In this document: positions 33,592-41,337 of the stretch, piece after piece
How the letters are laid out: each line of letters starts with the position of its first letter
Numbering within the stretch: position 1 is the stretch's first letter
Origin: Proteus penneri
GTDB lineage: Bacteria; Pseudomonadota; Gammaproteobacteria; Enterobacterales; Enterobacteriaceae
NCBI RefSeq assembly: GCF_003144535.1
Contig: NZ_PHFJ01000004.1
Span: 62,001 to 126,000, forward strand
DNA: 64,000 bases
Direction of reading: 5' to 3'
Position numbers and translations under genes: made by a program
The notes under the pieces: model-generated
Seen by the model: the letters and a program-made list of their open reading frames with translations, nothing else
The model's database searches: none
What the model was told of the DNA's origin: nothing

Positions 33592-34397
33592 GTGGATACA
33601 GTTAATAATATTTTATCAAATTCCGCGTTGGGTACAGTGATTGGGATCATTGGTATTCTTATAGCCATTTTTATTTATGTTTTAACTCGTAAAGTTTATA
33701 AAATCTCTAGCTGTCATGAATTTTCAAACCTCATAAATAAAAACCACTCGAGCCTACCACAGCAAATAAGTGTAATGTATGATGGCTCATTAGTAGAAAG
33801 TGTATCTTCTTCTGAATTTGTTATTTGGAATTCGGGTAACTCTGTTATAACAAAAAGTGCATTAGCTACTAAAGAACCTCTAAGAATTGAATTTAGCAGG
33901 GAAATTCAATTATTGCGTTATCAAGTCGTAGCATCAAACAATCCAATAATATAGAGCTAAAGACTGACAGCGAATATCCTAATTGTATTCTTATTGATTT
34001 TGATTTTATTGAAAAAAATGAAGGTGCTAGAATAGAAATTCTCCATACTGGAGATAAAAACGATGTTAGAGAGAAAGGAAAACTAATAGGTGTAAAATCT
34101 ATCTTTAGTAAACAGAAAAAACTATCAAGAAAAAAGAAAAAATCCCAAAAAACTTTTAGTAAAAAAGCATTAGATGTAATTCTTTTATTGTTGTCACTAT
34201 TGTTTCCAATAATGATCCTATTAATGATTATTTACTCATTCGCCTCTCCAGAGGCTTTTATTTCTACACCCCGCCCCGTTAGAGATAGTAGTTCTCCATG
34301 GGTGATGCGTATTATGGGCTTTTCCGTGATATGTGTATTTATTTTTCAATATATTAGCCAGCGTCCCCCTTACCCATCAAGTTTAAAAAAGCCTTAA
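33592..34397 (+). pseudogene. Frameshifted gene for an unrecognised membrane protein
   Basis: Starts at a GTG with GGAGA six bases upstream, giving 120 residues with one membrane segment (about 13-30) and a stop at 33952. Downstream, in the frame one base back, an uninterrupted reading (NNIELKTDSEYP... to 34397) carries a charged middle (KKLSRKKKKSQKTFSKK) and two further membrane segments. A single base missing near 33943-33945 joins them into one protein of about 268 residues with one N-terminal and two C-terminal membrane helices. I do not recognise the family. AT-rich like the host. The break could be decay or an assembly error. Confidence 0.6.
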
Positions 34398-34414
34398 ATT
34401 AATATTATATTACA

Positions 34415-34466
34415 CACTGTCATGGGGTGTCTGGGGTCGTAGGTTCAAATCCTATCATGCCGACCA
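34415..34466 (+). other. 3' fragment of a tRNA-Pro(GGG) gene, probable attachment-site remnant
   Basis: These 52 bases run from the anticodon stem (GTCATGGGGTGTC, anticodon GGG) through the T arm (GTAGGTTCAAATCCTAT) to the acceptor end and encoded CCA (CATGCCGACCA). They match, from memory, the 3' part of enterobacterial proL. The D arm and acceptor 5' strand are missing: the sequence before it is unrelated and AT-rich. A 3' tRNA copy of this sort is the usual scar left by a tRNA-targeting integrase. It is followed by its own terminator. Confidence 0.8.
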
Positions 34467-34475
34467 TTTTTATTT

Positions 34476-34509
34476 AAGAAAACCAACCACTAATGGTTGA
34501 TTTTCTTAT
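34476..34509 (+). terminator. Terminator behind the tRNA-Pro fragment
   Basis: AAGAAAACCAACCA / TGGTTGATTTTCTT arms with one mismatch around CTAA; ends in a T-rich stretch. Confidence 0.75.
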
Positions 34510-34622
34510 GTTTGGAATTTGCTTGGTGTAAAACCCACATCAGATTTACCATAGTTAAAATTCAATCCTCGCTCTATTCCTATGCTATACTTATTCTACA
34601 ATTCATTAATATAGCTTATAGA

Positions 34623-34919
34623 ATGAGAAACCTTGCGAACTTATCTCAAGAAAAAAAAGACAAAATCAATGTCGATTTAGCCGCCTCAGGTGTCGCTTAT
34701 AAAGAACGCCTCAATATGCCAGTTGTTACGTCCGAAGTTGAACGACAACAACCAGCACCGAAGCCTGCAGCCCGGATCATCCCACTACCAACGAAAGTCG
34801 GTCAGGCCAAGCTCGGTAAAGGCGCTTCTTTTCACTGGACTAGCCCCGATAGGCAGGGCTTGGGGTGTGGCAACAATTTCCGCTGTGTCCATAGAAAAAT
34901 CGCCAAAGGTGGTATCTGA
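34623..34919 (+). pseudogene. holE: Truncated holE (DNA polymerase III theta subunit) fused to foreign sequence
   Basis: The first 44 codons ([12 protein letters not shown]..., with [19 protein letters not shown] and ending VERQQP) align with the N-terminus of E. coli HolE, which has NVDLAAAGVAFKERYNMPV and VEREQPEHLRSWF. After Pro44, at about 34755, similarity stops and the base composition jumps in GC; the reading continues for 54 unrelated residues to 34919. So the 3' half of holE has been replaced. Whether this was the host copy or a phage-carried homologue (phage P1 has one, hot) cannot be told here. A TATACT -10 lies about 40 bases upstream. Confidence 0.75.
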
Positions 34920-34993
34920 CGAGGCCTGCGCGTTAGCAAGTTTCGTTTATTCGCTCACAACAATAGAGAGCTCATACAAGAAGGAGATTAGCA

Positions 34994-35662
34994 ATGAATG
35001 TATCAAACCCTCTTCGCCTGCAATTCATCGATGCTTTCGGGAATGTTTGCTTTACTGCGTTCTGCTACAACCTGAACCAGCTTTCGGGCGCGGTTCAAGA
35101 AGCCGCACAGCGCGACGCGCAGAAGTTGGTTTCTATCGACGTGATGGAGCCAAAAGGCTCTAACACTATCAGCACCTACAGTTGTTCGCTAATCGTAGGG
35201 CCGACTGGCGCAGAGCAGAGCAGTCTGTACAAACAAGTTCTGCAAGCGGCCAAAAGCAATCTGAACTGGCCGCAAAACTACATGCCCGCGTCTGCGACCG
35301 AGAAGGAACTTGAGAACCTAGGAATTCAGATCGCGGCCGGTGTGGCAGCCCAAGTTATCGTCCAGATTGGCGGTAAGGCTGTTAAAATGATCCTGCGCAA
35401 ACTGACCGGCGTTCCAGCCCCAGCAGTAGTTGACGGAAACGACCCGACCCCGCCTGAAAGCGCTGGCGATGTGATCGGTCGCGTTCCCGACCCAGACCCC
35501 GAAGGCTTCTTGCCAGAAGGTGGCGATTCAGGCGACAACCCGGAAAACAGCGGCGACGGTGATGGTGACGGCGAAGATGGTGGCGACGGCGATGGTGGTG
35601 GTGATGACGGCTTTGACCCCGATATCCCCGATATCCCCGATGTCTTCGAAAAGAAAGACTAA
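34994..35662 (+). CDS. Unrecognised protein with acidic Gly/Asp/Pro-rich tail
   Basis: 222 residues after AAGGAGA at good spacing. I do not recognise the family. Residues 1-135 look like a folded domain with a short hydrophobic stretch (IQIAAGVAAQVIVQIGG, about 109-125). Residues about 140-222 are low complexity: Pro/Asp-rich (PTPPESAGD, PDPDPEG), a Gly-Asp run (DGDGDGEDGGDGDGGG) and DPDIPDIPDV. No signal peptide. It is GC-rich with codon use unlike its neighbours and ends at an intrinsic terminator, so it is a self-contained acquired gene. A phage structural or mobile-element cargo protein is possible, but that is a guess. Confidence 0.75.
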   Translation: MNVSNPLRLQFIDAFGNVCFTAFCYNLNQLSGAVQEAAQRDAQKLVSIDVMEPKGSNTISTYSCSLIVGPTGAEQSSLYKQVLQAAKSNLNWPQNYMPASATEKELENLGIQIAAGVAAQVIVQIGGKAVKMILRKLTGVPAPAVVDGNDPTPPESAGDVIGRVPDPDPEGFLPEGGDSGDNPENSGDGDGDGEDGGDGDGGGDDGFDPDIPDIPDVFEKKD

Positions 35663-35669
35663 GCACCCG

Positions 35670-35694
35670 AAGGCCCCTTATTGGGGCCTTTCTT
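35670..35694 (+). terminator. Terminator of the GC-rich gene
   Basis: AAGGCCCC / GGGGCCTT arms around TTATT followed by TCTT, eight bases after the stop. Confidence 0.88.
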
Positions 35695-35720
35695 CATAGG
35701 TTCAATTATTTCGGGGGGAA

Positions 35721-35837
35721 GTGGTTAGGGCGAAAGGTCTTTATGCATTTGGTCTTGCGGCTGGCCTAGTGGTCGGGGTTGCGCGCCCATTTCATCGAAA
35801 AGTCAAAAAAAACCAAAAAACCGTGAAATGCCGCTAG
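35721..35837 (+). CDS. Possible 38-residue hydrophobic peptide at the segment edge
   Basis: GTG start directly after a GGGGGGAA site. The first 23 residues are GC-rich and hydrophobic (GLYAFGLAAGLVVGVARP), the last 15 run on into A-rich sequence across the apparent border (KVKKNQKTVK). It may be the N-terminus of a small membrane protein cut off by the rearrangement. Weak evidence. Confidence 0.3.
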   Translation: MVRAKGLYAFGLAAGLVVGVARPFHRKVKKNQKTVKCR

Positions 35838-35948
35838 CTCATTAGCACTAAAACCAGCGCTATGTTCAAATTCCCCCCAAGAAATTGGATCGAATTTTAT
35901 TAAGAATGATAGATATTCATCGCATAAACTGACTAACTTTAGCAACAT
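35766..35948 (-). CDS. Small hypothetical protein, possibly a gene fragment
   Basis: 60 residues from the ATG at 35948 (MLLKLVSLCDEYLSFLIKFD...). The composition of the first 45 residues looks protein-like (WGEFEHSAGFSANELAAF), while the last 15 read into the foreign segment. It may be a host gene cut at its 3' end by the insertion. Family not recognised; the opposite strand carries the 38-residue candidate. Confidence 0.3.
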   Translation of the reverse strand: MLLKLVSLCDEYLSFLIKFDPISWGEFEHSAGFSANELAAFHGFLVFFDFSMKWARNPDH

Positions 35949-36038
35949 CCGCTTCTGGAACAAAGCAGACTACTGGATCACATATAGTTTGATGCTATAA
36001 CAGCATAAGTTCTAATATTGAGCCAGTACAGCTAATAT

Positions 36039-37172
36039 CTATAACAATACATCATGTTCACCTAACCCTAATTGCGCTTTCATTTCCTCTTCTTTTCCCC
36101 TGCGCTCCTCTTCCGCTTTCTGCGCTTCTTCCATCTCACGTATTTTCACGTTATAGATTGACTGCTCTGGCATCTGTACACGAACGGAAATAAAACGACC
36201 ATCAGGGATATCAATTGGGTCGCCGTCTTTGTAACCATCAATATCATTACGAGCAAACTTAGGTGCATTGGGATGGGTTCGGTTATACGTTTTGACGAGA
36301 ATCGAACCGTCCTCATTTACTTCAGAGTCAACCCAAATAAGAGGCTGTTTATTAACATCAAGTGGAATTTCAATACCCCCATCAACACCGCCCCAACCTG
36401 CGTCTGAATTAAAACCTAGCACACCTTCGATAAGATATTCACTCTGTCCTACTCAAGCAACAGTTGCACCATCGGATTCGTCGTTTGTAGTGAATGTGCC
36501 GTCGGGGTTGATGTTGATAATAGGGGAAGCTTTTTTGATAAAGCCTTGCGGGTCTGTGGTTGTATTGCCAGAGCCCCATGTTGTGTTCCAAACCATTCCA
36601 ATAGGGCTTATATTAGTTCTCCTAACGTTAGTAATTATAGATCCATCTTTGGGGTTTATAAAAAGTTTAAATGAATTTGCAAAGTCATATTTAATATTAA
36701 TTCCCGCTCCCCATGTTGAGAAATATTTGTCATCAGAACCCCCGCCTTGCCTAAACAAATAACTTTCAGTCCTTGTATTATGTAGATCTGTATCTTTTAA
36801 TGAAATAGCATCACCACCAATCCCATAATCACCAACAAGCATCATTTTGCCAGTCTTTTCAGGAAGCGTTGTTCTATAGTATGTTCCATTTATTTTATAT
36901 AAAAATGATGGTGAAGGGTCTAAACTAAGAAATAAGTCATTACTACTATTTCTTGAACCTACAGCACCCGCGGAAACAATACCTCCTTTAAAATCTTGAG
37001 GAGTCGTTCTTGTTAAGTCAGCTTTATTGGCAATATCCCCCTGTATCTTTTTAATACTATCAAGTGTGACAACTTCACCATTTGGCATCTTAATTTTTGT
37101 CTGCCCTGTTTCAGTCATCCATGTATTCATCGCATCGAGAAAATATTGCGTGTATGCATTTATTGCAACCAT
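36039..37172 (-). pseudogene. Phage tail-fibre-like gene with in-frame TGA
   Basis: Two open pieces lie in the same frame. 37172-36453 (239 residues) has a fibre-like N-terminus (AYTQYFLDAMNTWMTETGQ, then ANKADLTRTTPQDFKGGI) and Gly/Asn/Thr-rich repeats. A lone TGA at 36455-36453 interrupts it after GATVA, and the frame continues without a break (VGQSEYLIEGVLGFNSDAGWGG) to 36039, ending in a Glu-rich helix (EEAQKAEEERRGKEEEM) and GLGEHDVLL. One base change from TGG or another sense codon explains it. No start codon or ribosome site is convincing upstream of 37172, so the 5' end may also be missing. Remnant of a prophage. Confidence 0.75.
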
Positions 37173-37308
37173 CGTTCTTGCTGCATCACTATTATTACAA
37201 GGTCATTTTTAGTAAAAACTATCATATTTAATTAGCTCTATTAATCCTATATATGACTAGTTTAAAATAATACAAAATACCTATTCTAAAGAGTTTAAGA
37301 GGATCATA

Positions 37309-38001
37309 ATGAAAATACTCTTAATTGAAGATCACGAAAAAACGGCCAATTGGGTTAAAAAAGGGCTAGAAGAAGCTGGATATACTATTGATATTACGAA
37401 TGATGGTCGTGATGGCCTCTATTTAGCATTAGAAAATGATTACAAATTGATTATTCTTGATATCATGCTTCCCGGAATGAACGGTTGGAATATTTTAAAA
37501 ATATTACGCACATCAAAGTCAGTCCCTGTGATTTGTTTAACAGCAAGAGATGCTATAGATGACCGAGTTAAAGGATTAGAATTAGGTGCAAACGATTATT
37601 TAGTAAAACCTTTCTCATTTTCAGAATTATTGGCAAGGGTCAAAAATCAATTAAGAGTTCAACAAAATATTTCAACAATTATTGAAATTGCTGACTTAAA
37701 AATCAATTTATCTCGTCATGAAGTGGAGCGTAATAATATACAGATCCCAATGACTCGCCAAGAATATTCTTTATTACTTTTTTTTGCTTTACATATTAAT
37801 GAAATATTACCTAGGACATTAATTGCAAGCGAGATTTGGGGAATTAACTTTGATAGTGATACTAATATTGTAGATGTTGCTATCCGTCGTTTACGAAAAA
37901 AAATTGATGATGGATTTGAAATCAAATTAATCGAAACGGTTAGAGGAATGGGATATAGGCTAAATGGAGTCAATAATGAAAACAAAATCACTGAGATTTA
38001 A
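37309..38001 (+). CDS. hprR: Response regulator HprR (OmpR family)
   Basis: 230 residues. Receiver domain with phospho-acceptor Asp in LIILDIMLPGMNGW (about residue 51) and Lys in YLVKPFSF; C-terminal winged helix (about 130-225, VDVAIRRLRKKID). AGAGGATCAT ribosome site. The next gene is its kinase and then msrPQ, the pair that HprRS (YedWV) controls in E. coli in response to hydrogen peroxide and hypochlorite. The name rests on that context and a CusR/HprR-like binding box upstream of msrP; CusR-like copper regulators are the alternative. Confidence 0.85.
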   Translation: MKILLIEDHEKTANWVKKGLEEAGYTIDITNDGRDGLYLALENDYKLIILDIMLPGMNGWNILKILRTSKSVPVICLTARDAIDDRVKGLELGANDYLVKPFSFSELLARVKNQLRVQQNISTIIEIADLKINLSRHEVERNNIQIPMTRQEYSLLLFFALHINEILPRTLIASEIWGINFDSDTNIVDVAIRRLRKKIDDGFEIKLIETVRGMGYRLNGVNNENKITEI

Positions 38002-39334
38002 AATTATCTCTTTATTTATCATATTGATGATTGCAAATGCAGGTTTTATGTCTTTAACGCTTTATCAATCGCTTAAAAATGAATTAATATCTCGTGATAA
38101 TACCTTACTTGTAAATCGTGCAGACCAATTAGTAAAGTTAATTAATAGTGGAATTGATATCAAAACATTACCTATCTATTTTCAACGTATGATGGATATG
38201 CAACAAGATATTATTTATATTACGGATGCTAATAATAAAATTTTAGTTGATACTAATTCAGATATTTTATTTACAGATCATCTAAAAACCACTGATACAA
38301 AGAATATAGATTTAAACATGATTACCTCCTGGGAAACAGAATCAGGAGTTCCTGTTTCGGCTATTAACTTTACAATAGAATCACCAATAGGCGTGTTAAA
38401 TGTTGTGATCGCCAAAGCATCCTTTGTGCGCATCAGTATGCTAAGCGAATATTTAAGTAAAATATTAATTATCTCATTGGCTTCTATTTTATTTATGGGA
38501 ATATTAAGTTTTTGGTTAATTAAACATGGATTGAGAGATATCCGTTTTCTTAGCCAAATTACGGCTAAAACAGATATACATACTCTTAGTCAAACCATAA
38601 ATATCTCACAACTTCCCAATGAACTGAAAAGTTTAGGTGACTCATTAAATATAATGAGAAAAAGGTTAAAAAATGATTTTATAAAGTTAACTCAATTAGC
38701 AGATGACTTGGCTCATGAACTCAGAACCCCCATTAACGCTATAAAACTTCAAAATGAAATTATGTTACAACGTTCTCGTAGCGTAGAAGAATATGAATCA
38801 ATTATTATTAGTAATATTGAAGAATTGGATAAACTTGCAAAAATAATTGAAAATGTTTTATTTATCGCTCGTGCTGAAAATAAAAATATCATTTTAAATA
38901 GAGAAAGCTTGAATTTATCGGATCTAATTGATGAAATTTATAACCTATTTTCCTTTTATGCAGAAGAAAAACAGATTACCTTATTAAAAGAGCCTACAAC
39001 ATTAACAGTTAGTGCAGATCACTTACTTTTTACTCGCATATTAATGAACCTCATATCAAATGCAATTAAATATTCTCCTGCTAATACACAAGTCGTTACT
39101 CAATGTAAAAAAGAAAAAAATCAGTTACTGATTTGTATCAGTAATATTGGTGATGAATTGAATCAACATGAACAAATATTTACTCGTTTTTGGCGTGGTG
39201 ATAATGCAAGAACAACAGAGGGAAGTGGCTTAGGTTTATCAATTGTACAAGCGATTATGACATTACATGAGGGTAAAGTCAGTTACGAGCGTATTGGAAA
39301 ACATAATGTATTTATTTTAGCCTTTCCATGCTAA
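37976..39334 (+). CDS. hprS: Sensor histidine kinase HprS
   Basis: 452 residues from the ATG at 37976, which has GGAG six bases upstream; an ATG four codons earlier overlaps it. Overlaps hprR by 26 bases. Two membrane helices (about 9-31 and 158-180) enclose a periplasmic sensor of about 125 residues with two Met (QRMMDMQQD) but no Cys. Then HAMP-like linker, H-box LADDLAHELRTP (His about 245), N-box NLISNAIKYSP, G-box GSGLGLSIVQAIM. Heavy-metal/HprS-type kinase family. Confidence 0.85.
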   Translation: MKTKSLRFKIISLFIILMIANAGFMSLTLYQSLKNELISRDNTLLVNRADQLVKLINSGIDIKTLPIYFQRMMDMQQDIIYITDANNKILVDTNSDILFTDHLKTTDTKNIDLNMITSWETESGVPVSAINFTIESPIGVLNVVIAKASFVRISMLSEYLSKILIISLASILFMGILSFWLIKHGLRDIRFLSQITAKTDIHTLSQTINISQLPNELKSLGDSLNIMRKRLKNDFIKLTQLADDLAHELRTPINAIKLQNEIMLQRSRSVEEYESIIISNIEELDKLAKIIENVLFIARAENKNIILNRESLNLSDLIDEIYNLFSFYAEEKQITLLKEPTTLTVSADHLLFTRILMNLISNAIKYSPANTQVVTQCKKEKNQLLICISNIGDELNQHEQIFTRFWRGDNARTTEGSGLGLSIVQAIMTLHEGKVSYERIGKHNVFILAFPC

Positions 39335-39342
39335 TTACGCGA

Positions 39343-39360
39343 TATGACAAAATTGTCATC
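39343..39360. promoter_or_regulatory. HprR/CusR-type operator upstream of msrP
   Basis: TGACAA-AA-TTGTCA (39345-39358), an exact palindrome of the type described for E. coli CusR/HprR (TGACAANNTTGTCA), followed ten bases on by another TTTTGTCA half. It lies 85 bases before msrP, between hprS and msrP, so msrPQ can be controlled separately from hprRS. Confidence 0.85.
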
Positions 39361-39442
39361 TTTTTGTCAGCTTTTTTATAAAACATATCTGCATAATTAA
39401 CTTATCAATCAAATATCTTCTTAATTATGTAGAGGTAACATC

Positions 39443-40453
39443 ATGAAAAAAAACAGGAAAAATAATCTATCAGAAATTACACCTGAATCTGTTTTTATGA
39501 TGAAACGACGTAATTTACTAAAATTATTAGGCATCGGCGCTACTGGAATAGCGGTTTCATCCACTGTAAAAGCCGATTTATTTTCATGGTTTACTGAAGA
39601 TAACAAACCAACGACACCAAAATCATCCCGTAAAGAATTACAATTTATTCAACCTGAAGAATATCAATCTTCATTACAATTAACTCATGAAGATAAGGTA
39701 ATCGGATATAACAATTTCTATGAATTTGGCCTTAATAAATCCGATCCTGCTAAGTATGCACACACAATGAAAACAGAAGAATGGACATTAACTATTGATG
39801 GTGAAGTTAATCGCCCACTTACTTTAAACTTAGACGATATTAATCATAAATTTCAATTAGAAGAACGCATCTATCGTATGCGTTGTGTTGAAGCATGGTC
39901 GATGGTCATTCCTTGGGTCGGTTTTCCATTAGCGAGCTTACTTTCTTTGGTTGAACCCAATAGTCGTGCAAAATATGTTGCCTTTGAAACGCGTTATGCA
40001 CCACTGGAGATGCGCGGACAAGATAGTCGCTTCATTGGCGGCGGTTTGCAATACCCGTATGTCGAGGGATTAAGACTCGATGAAGCAATGAATCCACTCA
40101 CATTATTGGCGACAGGAGTATATGGAAAATCCTTGCCAAACCAAAATGGCGCACCTATTCGCCTTGTTGTTCCGTGGAAATATGGATTTAAGGGGATCAA
40201 ATCCATTGTCAAAATTCGCTTAACTGAGTCAATCCCACCAACAACGTGGAATCTTTCGGCACCACATGAATATGGTTTTTATGCAAATGTTAATCCAGAT
40301 GTTAGCCATCCTCGTTGGTCACAAGCAACAGAACGCTTTATAGGCACAGGTGGATTAGGTCAAGTTACAAGACAACCAACACTATTGTTCAATGGCTATG
40401 GCGACCAAGTCGCGCATTTATATAAAGATTTAGATTTACGGAGAAATTTCTAA
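39443..40453 (+). CDS. msrP: Periplasmic protein-methionine-sulfoxide reductase catalytic subunit MsrP
   Basis: 336 residues. Molybdopterin enzyme that repairs oxidised Met in periplasmic proteins. Twin-arginine signal [13 protein letters not shown] (about 22-34) with cleavage near VKADL. The Mo-ligating Cys is in [10 protein letters not shown] (about residue 149), and the family block [12 protein letters not shown] (about 246-257) is present. It overlaps msrQ by one base. Formerly yedY. Confidence 0.97.
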   Translation: MKKNRKNNLSEITPESVFMMKRRNLLKLLGIGATGIAVSSTVKADLFSWFTEDNKPTTPKSSRKELQFIQPEEYQSSLQLTHEDKVIGYNNFYEFGLNKSDPAKYAHTMKTEEWTLTIDGEVNRPLTLNLDDINHKFQLEERIYRMRCVEAWSMVIPWVGFPLASLLSLVEPNSRAKYVAFETRYAPLEMRGQDSRFIGGGLQYPYVEGLRLDEAMNPLTLLATGVYGKSLPNQNGAPIRLVVPWKYGFKGIKSIVKIRLTESIPPTTWNLSAPHEYGFYANVNPDVSHPRWSQATERFIGTGGLGQVTRQPTLLFNGYGDQVAHLYKDLDLRRNF

Positions 40454-41064
40454 TGAAACCAGTATATGGAATAGAAGTTAAATTATTAAAAACCATATTC
40501 CATCTTATTGGTTTATTGGCTTTCACTTGGCTTATTTATACAATTTATACGCAAAATTTCAGCGCAGATCCTTCAAAAGATATTCAGCATTTTACTGGAA
40601 TTACAACGTTACGTTTATTAATTATATTAGCTCTGATCCCTATGGCTGCTTTTTGCTTAAAATTAAACACATTATTTCAAGTAAGAAAACTATTAGGGTT
40701 ATGGTGTTTTTTTTGGGCTAATTTACATTTAGCAAGTTATCTGCTACTTGAAATAGGTTGGGAAAATATTACTTTCTTTTTTAGCGAAGTTTTTTCCCGT
40801 ACTTATCTTATTATAGGCGCTTTATGTTGGATAATTTTATTATTGATGGCTATAAGTTCATTTGATTGGTTAAAAAATAAATTTAATCAAGAATGGAAAA
40901 GAATACATAGTCTATTTTATCCACTCTTATTATTAGTCTGTATTCATTATTTTTTATCATTAAAATCGCCAACACCAGAGCCTATTATTTATCTAATTAT
41001 TATTGGATTAACTTACCTTTTTCGCTTTTGGCAACAGAAAAAAAACAAATCAACTAATATATAA
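40453..41064 (+). CDS. msrQ: Haem-binding quinone-linked subunit MsrQ
   Basis: 203 residues, six membrane helices, inner membrane b-type haem protein that passes electrons from quinones to MsrP. His ligands are expected in LWCFFWANLHLASY and LLLVCIHYFLS. ATG overlaps the msrP stop (TAATG). Ends with a Lys-rich tail. Formerly yedZ. Confidence 0.95.
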   Translation: MKPVYGIEVKLLKTIFHLIGLLAFTWLIYTIYTQNFSADPSKDIQHFTGITTLRLLIILALIPMAAFCLKLNTLFQVRKLLGLWCFFWANLHLASYLLLEIGWENITFFFSEVFSRTYLIIGALCWIILLLMAISSFDWLKNKFNQEWKRIHSLFYPLLLLVCIHYFLSLKSPTPEPIIYLIIIGLTYLFRFWQQKKNKSTNI

Positions 41065-41108
41065 AATAATTTACCCACCAATTTAATTCTAATATTATAT
41101 AAATGAGC

Positions 41109-41140
41109 TTATTAAAGCCTCATTTAAGAGGCTTTAATAA
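41109..41140. terminator. msrPQ terminator
   Basis: TTAAAGCCTC / GAGGCTTTAA arms around ATTTAA. Same stem as the purL hairpin at 391. Confidence 0.75.
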
Positions 41141-41189
41141 ATTGTAATAAACTATTTACATTATAGTAAGCCGTTATGTCAAATACAGT

Positions 41190-41337
41190 TTAAAAATCAA
41201 TATGATATAGCCATTCACAGCCATTCCGTATTGCTTGATTACCTTCTTTTCGTGCTGAATAAGTCATAAATATCCCTGCACCATATTTTTTATCCGCATT
41301 ATCATAAGATAAGGAAGAAACCCATTTAACAGGTTGT
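41190..41337 (-). pseudogene. Remnant of a TonB-dependent (haem-type) receptor gene
   Basis: On the minus strand 48 codons are open to a stop at 41190: QPVKWVSSLSYDN, then ADKKYGAGIFMTYSARKEGN and a short tail ending HIDF. The first part resembles late beta-strands of haemoglobin/haem TonB-dependent receptors; nothing else of such a gene (about 700 codons) is present. It overlaps the last codons of the PhzF-family gene in another frame, so a deletion seems to have joined the two. Recognised by eye only. Confidence 0.55.

Larger units (their letters stand above)
34755..35790. mobile_element. GC-rich foreign segment inserted in holE
   Basis: Between about 34755 and 35790 the composition rises to roughly 50-60% G+C, against the AT-rich sequence on both sides. 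Left border: the break in holE. Right border: near 35790 where the sequence turns A-rich again. It holds one complete gene with its own ribosome site and terminator and a possible 38-codon peptide. I found no terminal repeats, transposase or integrase. Borders are placed by eye. Confidence 0.6.

Noticed and set aside
34690-35163. 157-codon plus-strand frame overlapping the holE remnant and the GC-rich gene
   Set aside because: GTG start without a ribosome site, runs out of frame through two better-supported readings. A short part (about 34800-34985) reads plausibly and might be a fragment, but I cannot support it.
35382-35666. Minus-strand frame rich in His and Arg opposite the GC-rich gene
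   Set aside because: Mirror of the Gly/Asp codons of the plus-strand gene; no start signal.
37173-37308. Second copy of the ssrA 3' end (attR) at the right border of the mosaic
   Set aside because: Read through for TTCAACTCCCGCC or AGCTCCACCA on both strands and found none.
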